From contig CACVBU010000913.1 in NCBI GenBank assembly GCA_902728285.1, positions 708,378-772,377 of the forward strand: a stretch of DNA of 64,000 nucleotides, written 5' to 3'. A program made the translations under genes and the position numbers. Positions 10,983 to 21,739 of this stretch are shown here, one piece after another (position 1 is the first letter of the stretch; each line of letters opens with the position of its first letter). The notes below the pieces were generated by a model. That model was not told where the DNA came from, did not search any database, and saw nothing but the letters and a program-made list of their open reading frames with translations. This DNA comes from Clytia hemisphaerica (lineage: Eukaryota; Cnidaria; Hydrozoa; Leptothecata; Clytiidae).

Positions 10983-11277
10983 GGGCTATTCCAGAAATAG
11001 TCTGTACCCCCTATGTTCAGGAGGTGTGACGTCCTGGGTGGTCTGAAAAATAAATCCAGGGAATCCAGGGCGGTCTAGTTTTTTGAATGATAAAATCCAG
11101 GGGAGTCAGTAAAATCGGGTTGAAAATCCAGGGTGGTCAGTATAACGAGGTCGAAAATCCAGGGTGGTCCAAAGAAATGGGAGAAAAAAATCCAAGGTGA
11201 AAAAAATCCAGGGGGGTCACCTTAAAAAAAAAAGATCTCCTCAACATAGGGGGTACAAATTTTTTCTGGAATAGCCC
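10983..11277. mobile_element. TIR element with an AAATCCAGGGTGGTC array
   Basis: The ends GGGCTATTCCAGAAA (10983) and its inverse (11277) continue through GTACCCCCTATGTT and AACATAGGGGGTAC, about 40 bases in all. Inside, about six spaced copies of a motif close to AAATCCAGGGTGGTC lie roughly every 35 bases (11025-11220). There is no open frame. A non-autonomous DNA element carrying an internal short array. Confidence 0.75.
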
Positions 11278-11426
11278 ATTTTACTTACCATCCTCTAAAT
11301 TCAATACAGCCCGACTTCCAGACCAGGTTTATTATTCGATTGACATTGGTCTGTGCACATTAAAACATCCGTTTTAAAAATCAGTTCAAAATTTCATAAA
11401 CAAGTTCATTAATATTATTTGATGTA

Positions 11427-12407
11427 TTATTCATCGACAGTATCAACTGATGCCTGCTTCTGCCGTAACCGAGCGCTTCGTCGTGGTTGTAATCCATTCT
11501 GACTGGACGCAGATGACGTCCTTTTGGATTTTAATTTATGTTCACTCTCTGCACTGCTACCGTACACCAGCTCGCGTATCAATGGGAATCGAACTAAAAA
11601 CATTTTCCATACAACAAACCAACCTATATGAATTGAAAAAGATCAAAATTTGAAAAATTTGATGGGTAATTTTAAAATTACTTTGAAATAGGTAATTTTT
11701 TTAATATAAATTTTTTCCGTTCGGTCTGAAGTACAGAAATGGAAATAGTAAATCATTTCAAGACAGTGTTTCAACGAAAAAAGACCATGTATGTAAGGAA
11801 GTATAAAAGTAAACGAATTTTGATGAATTTTTATTGAGTGACTGTTGATATTCAGATAACTTGGGTGCAAAACACAAAGAAAATGACATTTGACAGCAGG
11901 TAAAAAAGGTACAGAACATTATAATCTTCCCATTACAAAATCAGAGGGTGCGAGTTAGGTAACAACCCCTTTTCACAAATAAGTTGGAAGGTTACACCGC
12001 GTCGTTCACATGAATGAAGGTTCAATCTCAAAATAAGTGTCTTGGAAAATTGAAAATCTTGCAATTCTGTTCTGCTTTTGAGATTGGCCTTTTTTTCATA
12101 TGAAAAAATTGACTATTTCTCTAGATGGAAAAAGGGCAATCTCAATCTAAAAGATGACCACCACAGTAAAACTTTAAATTTTGTAAGGTACTAATTTTGA
12201 GATTGAACCTTTAGTCATGTGAACGACGACCGGAGTATTGAAACAGGGGTGTTAATTATCTAGTAAATGCATCTTACCAATAGCAATGAGGACGAAAACC
12301 ACCAAAACACCAAATATCAAGCCAGAAAATGCTAACGTGTTATCTTTCACTTTATGCCAAGTTTGTTCATTGAATACATCTGCAAATATCTTCGTTATTT
12401 TGTCCAT
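11427..12407 (-). CDS. Small single-pass membrane protein, SMIM13-like
   Basis: Two exons on the minus strand, 12278-12407 and 11427-11593. The donor GTAAGAT directly follows exon 1, the acceptor TTTTTAG precedes exon 2, and the phase is 1 to 2. The join is open from ATG to TAA and encodes 98 residues. Residues 1-25 are amphipathic and mixed charge, 26-44 form one strongly hydrophobic span (FSGLIFGVLVVFVLIAIV), then RFPLIRELVYG, a Ser/Lys-rich linker, and a basic RRSARLRQKQ segment before an acidic end. From memory, vertebrate SMIM13 is of similar length and has the same order: one span, an LRELV-like motif, a Ser-rich linker and an RSARQR-like segment. The function of that family is not known to me. 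The intron contains a foldback MITE (11960-12256). The gene structure is well supported; the name is tentative. Confidence 0.6.
11960..12256. mobile_element. Foldback MITE in the intron of the SMIM13-like gene
   Basis: The arms CGTCGTTCACATGAATGAAGG and TTTAGTCATGTGAACGACG, extended by TTCAATCTCAAAAT and ATTTTGAGATTGAA, are inverted over about 70 bases. Outer ends are TAACAACCCCTTTTCA and the inverse of TAACACCCCTGTTTCA. Non-coding. Confidence 0.7.
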
Positions 12408-12954
12408 GGCTTTCAACTAAATATTTTTCTAATTTTTTTGTTATATTTTGTGGATTTTTTTTGACCTGGTAAATAAAAGAATGAATTTAGAACATGAAAG
12501 CGTAAATTTTCAAAGGAGGAAATCCCTAGAACTCAATTAAACTCAATAACGAATACACGCTTTTTTTATATAAGAAACAGAAAATCTTGGTTCGAACTTG
12601 GATGTTCTCACTTCTTTCGAAATGTTCAAGCTGGAAAGTTCTTGAGTGCTTTAAAAAGAGTTTAAAATCTGTATCACGTTTTGACAAATAAAAAACCATT
12701 TTAAGAATTTCTTATAAAAAAGCTTGTACACAATTGCTTAATCTTCAAGATCCCTAAATGTCTACAACTACTAGACAGTGTTAAAAGGTAATTTCCCAGA
12801 CACTAAATTCCAAGCATAACTTAAAAAGTCCTATCTTATTTTACGTTGAAAGAAAAGATAACAGCTATAAAATATTCCCCGCCCACAAAAATATGGAGAA
12901 AAATTAGAAGCAAGGCTATGAAAGAAGTAAAGTTTTTAATAACCTTTTTAAATA

Positions 12955-13200
12955 AAGGCTTCGGGACACGAGAGGTTTATTTCGCGTTGATGCAATGCAA
13001 CATGTTCCATCCAACACAAGAAAAAAAGTGTGTGTCACGGTTTCTTTTCTTGTTTCATGGGTCAAAAAGTGAGGGAAATACCCAAAAGAATCAATTTTGC
13101 TCCATTGTCCCAGGGACACGAGAAAACGTTTCAGGTTGGTAGGATGGAGCATGTTGCATTGCACCAACGCGAAAAAAAACTTCTTGTGTCCCCAAGCCTT
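12955..13200. mobile_element. Foldback MITE with about 58-bp arms
   Basis: AAGGCTTCGGGACACGAGAG at 12955 runs to TTCCATCC at 13012. It is the inverse, with few mismatches, of 13142-13200 (GGATGGAGCATGTTGCATTG...CCCCAAGCCTT). AAATA on both sides is a possible 5-base target duplication. The overlapping open frames on both strands are products of the inverted repeat, not genes. Confidence 0.75.
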
Positions 13201-13336
13201 AAATAGTTGGTCAAGAAAAGAAGCCTAACTGAGAAAGCAATGTGTCACGTTCAAATCAATATTACATCAAATTTACAAATTGTAAAATAAAAAAAAAGTG
13301 CCTATATAAACAAAAAAATGAAAGGTAAGAAAATGT

Positions 13337-13490
13337 AAAAACGAAGTATTACAGGAAGGTAACCCATGTTGCTACCAAGGAATAGAAGGATTCTATTGGT
13401 TTATTGTAAGAACTTACGTCATTTCTAACCAATAGAATGGCTTCATTCCCTCAAACGGTCCATTGTTTTCCCTGAATACTTCGATTTTTT
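13337..13490. repeat. Foldback element, about 70-bp arms
   Basis: ACGAAGTATTACAGG...GGAATAGAAGGATTCTATTGG is matched inversely by CCAATAGAATGGCTTCATTCC...CCTGAATACTTCG. The centre near 13410 contains GAACTTACGTCAT. Non-coding. Confidence 0.6.
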
Positions 13491-13621
13491 TGGAAACTGG
13501 AATCTCAGAATCTAAGAATCATGTTATTAGACTTCGTAGTGCGACCAATATCTAGTCATTAACAAAATTGATCTAATTCAAAAAATAAAGCTAGGTTGGC
13601 TGTAATACAGTATTTTCAATG

Positions 13622-13901
13622 AAGTATAAGCCCGAAAGGCTAAAACCGTGTCTCCTTGGTAGGATTTGAAGCCACTAAATCCTACAAAAGTTGTGCGGCC
13701 TTGAGCGGCCCGTGTGCTTTTTATACAAATTGCGGATTGAAAGTAAAATTTTTTGTTAGATTTAAAAAAATATATCACTCGAAAACAAAGTAATCGCTAA
13801 ATCCAGCCCGTCATCAAAAATACGTCGTATATTTTAAGGCTTCACTTTTTCTTGCCTGAGAGAGGTTAAAGATTCGATTCTAGCCCTTCGGGCTTATACT
13901 T
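13622..13901. mobile_element. MITE, family 2, copy 2 (AAGCCCGAAGGG)
   Basis: AAGTATAAGCCCGAAAGGCT at the left is the inverse of AGCCCTTCGGGCTTATACTT at the right. It shares the GCCCGAAGGGCTAGA core with the copy at 10378-10640. Confidence 0.65.
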
Positions 13902-14558
13902 TATTGAGTATTCTAGAATTTTAGCCTGGAAAGGTCGTAATAATATTAATATATTTTATTATTGTCAATTTTATAATCTCTTTGAAACAGAACACAAACA
14001 GTAAAAAATAGTCACAAAGGCATATTTGGCATACTTTTGATACTTGTTTTATTTTTAAAGTCGTCAAATTAGCGCGCATGTTATTAAATCATTTGGGAAT
14101 AAATTTCGCTAACACGCAATCAGTTTACTTCTCCACCGGTACGAACGTCAAAACAACGTCAATCTGACGTCAGTAATGCCCAAATAACGTTAGATGAACG
14201 TTAGATGAACGTCATGTGCCAATTTGTTTTTCCTTCCCGACAACAAGAACTTGAAAAGTATGTCGACAGGAGCTTCAAATCAGAAAAAGAAACAAGTTTT
14301 GTCACCAATAAAATATATACATCACAAAGTCAAATGGGTGAAACTCTTACGGAATCTAGTATATTTTTAAGATACAAAATTGATACAAATTTATCAAGTA
14401 TCGAGTATCGAAATTCGAAAGGTGAAAAAACCCACTGGGTTTAATTTTTCAAAATTCGGTCTTTCAATATTGTAGGTTCTGAAACACACGTTATGAAACG
14501 TATTCCCGCAAAAGTTTCTCTAAGCTAAAATTACAGGTTTAAATAGCTGGTCAACACA

Positions 14559-16907
14559 TCACTCTAATTCACCACTCGGTGTATCAACTATAGCAAAACT
14601 TTCGTCATTCGGGTTCGACAAAAACACCACCATGATCGAGATATCATCCCTATATAGCCTAGTATCAGGATATTTCATAGAGAGCATGGCTTTCAGGTTA
14701 ACTTTATCATAACCACCTAAGGCTTGCCGTAACAGAAAACTAGCGACGTTTTCGTCTTCGACATCCAAGAAGGTATTGGCGTCGATTTGATCGCAATCCG
14801 GAACGTTATAAAATTGAGCTTGCTCTTCCATAACTGCCGTTCTACGGCCTTCTAAATAAGACACAACAAGCTTGACCACCTCATCATTACTAAGCATGTC
14901 CCATAAACCATCGCTCGCTAACACAATAAAACGGTCGTACGGCTCTAGTTTGTAATGAAAAACCTCAGGCTCTGCTATCAGGTAAGGTGGTGTTAGAGAG
15001 GACGAAAATGGTGAATATCTAAGCACGTTCTTGAAAATTGTACATAATTCTTCAGCTTCTAGCTTGAATTGAATATCACCAAGTGCTCTTAAAGGTGCCA
15101 ACCGCCCTAATAACCGCCCATATGATAGACATGACCGGGCTTCTTCCGGCGGATGTTCGGATATGATCCGCTGAACTTCCGATGAGTTCGATGCTGAATG
15201 AAAAAACAAAGTAAAAAAATCAATAAATATTAATAAAATATCAATGAAAAGGCATTTTTTACAAGTATGCTTCGTCCCTTCCTTTTTACCCTCTTGCAAA
15301 AAGCTGCCAAATTTTACAAGATTCTTATCAATGACATACACAGAATTTAATAAATTTTTTTATCAATTTTCAATTATTCATAAACTGGCAGATATGCATA
15401 TTTTATTCTATTTTACCAAATTTTGATTAAATCCAGACCAAATTATTTTAATAATTGAATTTTTCTAGGGTAAACATTTTGTCAATTTTGAATAATTCAA
15501 AAGTATTTATCCTTTGCATTAACTTTTTGGGCTATAGGGAAATGATAGTAACGTAAAGTATAAATTTTTGATCAAATTATTTTTGCACACAATATGCAAT
15601 ATGTTTTAAAAACAACATGGGATACTTAAAAACAAAAAATTCCAGTTTAAAAGAGCATGCAAGTTATACTGACATGAAACATTTCAAGATAGGATTCTTG
15701 AATGAGCTTCAGGTCAAGTGCCCAGAATAAAAGAAAAAGATTCGATTTGAAATCACAACATAAGTCATAAATGAAACTTGATAGATATTACAAACCCATT
15801 TATTAACTTCAATTTTTAAGTTATCGCGAGTTGTAAAAAACCTCAGTTTAAAGCTTCCAAGTTAAAAGACTCTTGAATTCAAAATTGGAAAAGAGAAAAA
15901 AATAACCAACCTGCAGTGTGGTCATAAGTCAATTGCACTGATCTCCATTTTCCATCTTTATTTGATCCTAGAACGGCCCTGCAATCACCAAGGTTTGCTA
16001 TATGTAGATCATTCTCAATGATATAAGCCACTAAAGCACAACATCCAGAAGTAGCCAAATGAAAACTTTCTTGACACAGTTTATCAGTATTTGCAAGGTG
16101 TAAAATTTCTTTTATCACGTCTTGGTCTAATTTAATAAAAGCCTCTTTAATAGCATTACTTATGTTTATGCTGACTTTCTCAGCCTCTGTCTTTCCAAGC
16201 ATCTGCATTAATGACGCAGTCAGTGGAGAACTTGGCTTTGGTGAGCTCTCGTTATGAGTCTGTATCAGATCTTTCATATATTCGTTAACCTTCTCAACCC
16301 AAATGTCAGAATTAATAGAATTTTCAATAATATACTCGTCATCATTATTCAAAGTTTCAACAAAATTTTCTATATCAAGCGTATCTGAAATTTGGCTTTT
16401 ATCAGCTAGTGAAGTGTGGATATAGTAAGGAAGCCTTGCTTTCATTTGTTCTCCATAAACAGAGCCACCATGACCATCTAAAACACCAAATAGCAATCCT
16501 TCCTTAAAAGTAGATTGGGTTAAAAACACTTGGTCTTCATTTGGTTCGTTTGATTTCAATTGGTTTATTTCACATTTTTCAACCACTTGGGAATCAGGGA
16601 ATTCCTCAATTGTCATTTCATTTTCACGTATGATTTCATTGACTTCGTTATCTGTCATTGTTAGTTCACTGGCATCTGGAAATCGGTATTGGCTCTCATC
16701 AAAATTAGAAGTGTGTCTAGAGCGGTATTGGTGGCGGCTACCCGGGCGCCGCCTTAAGTCTTGATTGTTGTTTCCATTATTGGTGCTTGCTATAAAGCTA
16801 GCACATCTTCGTCCAAGTGTTTTGAGTGAGAAATATAATTTCCAGTGAGCAGTAGGACCCCAAGCCCATTGCCTTGAAGAGGCTTTTACGTAATGATAGC
16901 CTTTCAT
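14559..16907 (-). CDS. PDP: [Pyruvate dehydrogenase]-phosphatase, mitochondrial (PP2C family)
   Basis: Mn/Mg-dependent serine/threonine phosphatase family member. The PDP subgroup removes the inhibitory phosphates from the E1-alpha subunit of mitochondrial pyruvate dehydrogenase. Two exons, 15911-16907 and 14559-15193, join in phase (donor GTTGGT, acceptor TTCAG) into 543 residues, close to the roughly 540 usual for PDP. The N-terminus is rich in Arg, Lys and aromatic residues and poor in acidic ones over residues 1-60, as expected for a mitochondrial import signal. PP2C landmarks: EDQ at 124-126, DGHGG at 144-148, GDCRAVLGS, LAPLRALGD at 364-372, LASDGLWD at 424-431 and RDDIS at 514-518, which covers the metal-binding aspartates. 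The ATG chosen is the first in the open frame. Apparently functional; regulation cannot be read from the sequence. Confidence 0.9.
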
Positions 16908-18992
16908 TTAAAATAATCAATATCAAATAGTCATTTTGAATGAAGTTTGTAACAGTTTGATATAAGATTCCATCTTATGTTGTCAACTTGTTGTAAAAAA
17001 TGTCTCTGGTTCTAAAATGTTAGAAAGATAAAATGTCAAAGTGTTTTGTGCAAATCATAATTTTCAAATCTTTAAGAAGATAAAGCCACATTAAGATATA
17101 AAGAATGTAAATAATCTTTCAGCTTTATAGAAATATTTCAATTGAAAAAAGAAAGAAACAGCACTGTTTTACATCAAGCCAAAGTATTTCCTTTATCTGA
17201 ATAACCAATATGTTAACTAAACTGGGCAAAATTTAACTAGAAAAAAAACAACAGAAAATTGTAGAATTTAAGAAAAACTTTACTTACTAATTAGCTAATT
17301 AGGTATAAACTAGTGGAATCTTTCTAAGATTGTTCCAAATTAAAGCCCTGATCATCAAAGCAACCTTGAAAACCAAAATGAGATTTTTTCAAATTGAAAT
17401 ATCAGATCAGTATTATTACCTCTATAATTACCTACTTTTTACTGATCATAAGCATGCAAATTATGCTACTTAAAAATTCGGAAAAAAACACACAAAATCT
17501 ATAACTTCTTCAATCAGTTAGAATTTAGCTCAAAGTTTATACAACTTGTCTTAGCTTTACACACCCTACACCGACACAATTATTTTCCTGCAGAAGAGTT
17601 TAACATTTTTTGAAAACAATACTTTTTCTTCATTCTAGGCTCTCAATCATTCAATCTATAATATCTCCCAGAAGGGCACTGACCTCGACGACAGGAGAAA
17701 ATTTGACCCTGTCAGATGTCTACTAAATTTTGGATCCTGTAAGAACAAATGCTAGAAAAATTTTCCTTTTTTCCTATTTTTTCTAAAAAAGCCAAAAGTC
17801 TACCCTAAAAATTTTGAAAATTGGTAAATTTGGGACAGATATCTTTAGAGCCTAAAAGAGATCCCTGTTTCATTCCAGCTTGGGGTTCAAGTTCTGTATG
17901 TGTTTTTCCCCTTTTTTCTTCTTTTCATCCATTTTACTGATTTGACCTCTAATCACTAGTGCAGGTCCATTCATTTGCAAATAATTGTACTTCAGTTTAA
18001 AATGTTTGGAATAGAAATATTTCAATCGACGGATATACAAACAGGGGAAGGTAGTTCGTTCTGGTAGACCCTATCTTTACACTGTTCACTACACAATAGT
18101 CTTATACTGGAGTCTCTTAATGAGTAGCATTTGTCTTTAAGAAACAAGGAAATGGTAAAATCTTCTTAAGAAAAAGTGAGTTTGTAAGATTTTTTATCTA
18201 CAGTTCATTAAGCAGGATCGTGTTTTCATTTTGATATATATAAGCTCTCATGTTATTTCTAACATCCCTGACAGCTGACAATAAGGCAACACTAGACTTT
18301 AATACCTATTTTCTTTTTTACATTTCAACAATACAAAGCTTCCATTTAGTTGACAGATAAACTCAAAAACAAAAATTTTTGTTTATATTGAAATTTGCAA
18401 TAAAAAAAAGGACTCTTTGGTCTCTTCTACTGAGAGCTTCTGTAAGTTGCTCCATTGGAAAGTCAACCAATATGATTACCTAATGTGATAAAGGCTAATA
18501 ACCACTGGTCCTAATTTTTTGCGCAAATGCCTTTTCATCTGACAGACGGTCTTAAAACTGTCCACCCTATTAACGACATCTTTATTTGTTTCAGTCAGCA
18601 TTTCTGAGGATTGAATTTGTTGCAAGATTTAGATTGTCAAAAATTCTTTCTGGTTTGTTGATTGGATAAAAGTGCTTAACTTTCATTTGATTGGATGTTA
18701 CTTTTAAACACTTGATATCATGGCAATTGGATTTCATTTTAATGACTAACAAGTCATCAATGAATTAAGCAATCAATAAAAGAAAGCAATAAAAGACTCA
18801 AGCAGTGAGTGGGCACAAGTGACTTTTGCCAATCTTGGGGATTTGTTTCGTGAGTTTTATTTTAAGTCTTCCCTGATTGGCATACATGAAGAAGTAGAAG
18901 AAAAACTAATAATCTACCCTCTTGAAAATATGTGAATTGTTTTATTTTGTTAAATTGCAACAGTCGTGAAGACATGTTTTTTGTTATCCAAT
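16908..18992. other. Intergenic, no supported gene
   Basis: AT-rich sequence upstream of the phosphatase gene. It should include that gene's promoter and 5' UTR, but I cannot place them. No domain-bearing open frame is visible. Confidence 0.4.
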
Positions 18993-19137
18993 AGCCCGAT
19001 GTCATGTTGGATAATTAAAAACTCAACATTTCAATGGGAAACAACAACAATAACCACAGCTTTTCTTGCATCCATTGGCACATGGAGTTATCGCAATTTA
19101 TGCTGGAGTTTTTAATTTTCCAACTTGACATAACACC
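18993..19137. mobile_element. MITE with TGTCATGTTGGATAATTAAA ends
   Basis: The arm containing ATGTCATGTTGGATAATTAA (near 19000) is the inverse of TTAATTTTCCAACTTGACAT near 19108-19130, followed inward by AAACTC and GAGTTT. 0.15 kb, non-coding. Confidence 0.6.
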
Positions 19138-19292
19138 TAGCAAAAGGTCTATTTTGTTTCTTAAAATAATTGAGTTCCAGCAAATAAAACTTTGTAATTT
19201 GCCAAAATAAATTATTTTCTAAGCACAAATTAACTTATTTTATGCATGGATCACAGGCTGTACATTGTAAACTGATCGTTAGATTGTGCATC

Positions 19293-20194
19293 TTAAAGGG
19301 ATAACCAGATAAAAAATGAATTCAACCAAAAGATTCCTTCCATACCATAACTTTGTGTAATGCTGGCATACCTTGTCTAGTTCCGTCATAGCAACTATCT
19401 GGTCACTCAAATGTTTATAAATACAGCACGGCTGGAATTGATATTCCGGGGATTAGAAAAAGCTATACCTGTTATCTTTTTTCTTTGAACAATCAACAAG
19501 CCAACATTCAACATTGTTAAATTCCACACACTTCCTCATCAGAAACTTTTAGAATTATCTGCCATTATGACTTTCTTAAAGCAGCTCCAAAATTTACCAA
19601 TCAGGTTATGTATTGGAATTCCTATGGGAGTTCTTTTCCGAGATTTGTAAAATAGCTAAGGTCGGCAAAAACAATTTTCCCGGTGGTTTGAGGAAAAAAC
19701 AGAACTGCCATCATTTGCTTTTTATTTAGCCACAATATATCTAAATTTACGCTATCACATGCTGAAAATATCAATGATATTGATGTACTTTTTGTATATT
19801 TCAGAAAATAAACACTTACAAATTGAGATTTGATTGTTTATCATTATATCATTATATTTCGATCATTCTATCGTGGACGCAAAATAAGGCAGAAGTAGCG
19901 CCCCGGGCCATGATTACTGCCTCATCTCTATTATCTTAGGGGAAAACGAAAGTGATCGATATTCTTTGAAGAAAGAACGTCTATTGACCAAAATATGTAT
20001 TTTGTGGTTGAGAATCGATCTTATGAAGATGAAAAAATCTGTTTGTTTAAAAAGTTTGTTTATATATTAGTTTAATAGTATCGTACGAAAATCTGAAATT
20101 TCAAACTGTCATATATCTTCTTCAGAATGTTTTCTCTTAAAAATATTTTGTGGTTTTACTAAGTACCATGGGATTTATCTGGTTATCCCTTTAA
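19293..20194. mobile_element. 0.9 kb TIR element flanked by TTAA (piggyBac-like, non-autonomous)
   Basis: TTAA followed by AGGGATAACCAGATAAA at 19293-19313 is perfectly inverted at 20174-20194. A TTAA tetranucleotide at both outer edges suggests piggyBac-type integration, for which TTAA is the known target. The interior has no open frame worth calling. Confidence 0.65.
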
Positions 20195-20874
20195 ATTACA
20201 CCAACCCTCTTTTTGAGACCATTTTTCCCAAAACTGGTGATTTTTGCAACGTATTTTACAAATTGATACTTATAAACATTTCCAAATGACAAAATGTAAA
20301 AACAATTTACAATTCAACTGAGGAAATTTTTTATGATTTTCTATCACAAACTTCTTTAAATTTTTTTTGAAAAAGTCTAACCCTTCTAAATCAAAATCTT
20401 ATAAAATTGCTTACCCAGTTTGCCCGAATTTTAGGCCTTTTCACATCTTGAAAACTGTTAAGATTTTGAGAATGACAAAAGAATAGAGATGACAAAAAAA
20501 TGATATCAAATCAACAAATATTTATTTTATACCTAGGTATACTAGTACTAAGGGCTGCTTAAAAAACATTTAAAATTTGGGGGGACCTATTTTTTTGCCT
20601 GGGACCTAGACCTGGGCTGACCCTGTGTGGTCGTACAATGGAAGTATTGCATTGTTGGAATAGAAAAGATAAAAAAGCTAAGTCTATCTTAGCCTTTTTT
20701 TCAGCAGTTGTCTGGGGCGGAAGAAGTTATATCGGATCGCCAATAGTCACCATTTTTCTTTTCCTATCTCTGATACTGTCTTTCTCTTTTCTGACTGTCT
20801 GAGCTTCTGAGACTTAGTTTCTCAATTCTGACTAAGTTTTCATACCTGTATCATATTTTGACCGGTCATATCAT

Positions 20875-20962
20875 CGCACCGTGTTGGGTTCGAACCACCA
20901 TCAAAGAAAGACCTTCGGATTTGGAAACCAACGCCTTATCCGTTCGTTGAGCCAATGACGCA
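20875..20962 (-). repeat. tRNA-derived SINE head (class II tRNA-like)
   Basis: Read on the minus strand: an A-box-like TGGCTCAACG...GATAAGGCG, an anticodon-arm-like TTGGTTTCCAAATCCGA, extra bases like a variable arm, then a B-box GGTTCGAACCC. Acceptor ends do not pair. Layout is like serine or leucine tRNA with a decayed sequence. Different from the element at 779-850. Confidence 0.55.
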
Positions 20963-21739
20963 CAGCAAAGTAATCACACAATTCATAACATATTAAACCA
21001 AACTGACCCTAACTGATAATAACCGAACCCCCATCTCATTCCGGGGTGACTATCAGCGATTCGTGGATAAGAAAAAAACGAAGGTAACTTTAGGCGACTC
21101 GATATAACGATGTCCGTCTGGTCTGGTGCGTTAAAAGAACACGAGATCGAGAGAGAACTTATCAACATCACAAAAAATACACAGGAATTTGGCCTGAAAA
21201 GCTGAAAAGGACTGTAAAACTGCTCTAAGCTAAACTTCACAAAAATTTCTTGGTTAAAACTTTAATCTCCAATAACTTGAACAATATAACACACAAAACT
21301 AAATAATCCCACCTCCAGACATCCCTCCCTGTTGTTCCTGAGATGACTCTTGTGGCAAATTTTCGGATTAAGATATCAGAGAAGAATAAGAAATTTAGAT
21401 CCTGAACATTGTGGGGAGCAGACTTACCTCTAATTTTTTGATCTGGCAATATATACAATGTTGGCGATAGGTGCTGACAGCTGAGCTGGAATTTTTTTGC
21501 CTTCTCGACTGTTCAACCAAATTTTCTGAGAAGGTGAAAGTGAAAGAAGAATTGAAATAAATTATAGATTTTTCTCAATGCAACTGCATAAATTAATCAT
21601 GGCTACGTGTATCATAAATTTCTTTCAGACTGTTTCTACGGGAAATCTTCTTGTCAGTGTGGCCACACTTTCGAACAATCGTGTAATTATTTTTACGATC
21701 AAAACATCAAAATCAAAACAAATCAAAACATAAACAAAC

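Noticed and set aside
12846..13167. Overlapping open frames of 98 and 83 codons on opposite strands
   Set aside because: They lie on the long inverted arms of the foldback element at 12955-13200. The frames on the two strands mirror each other and have no domain.
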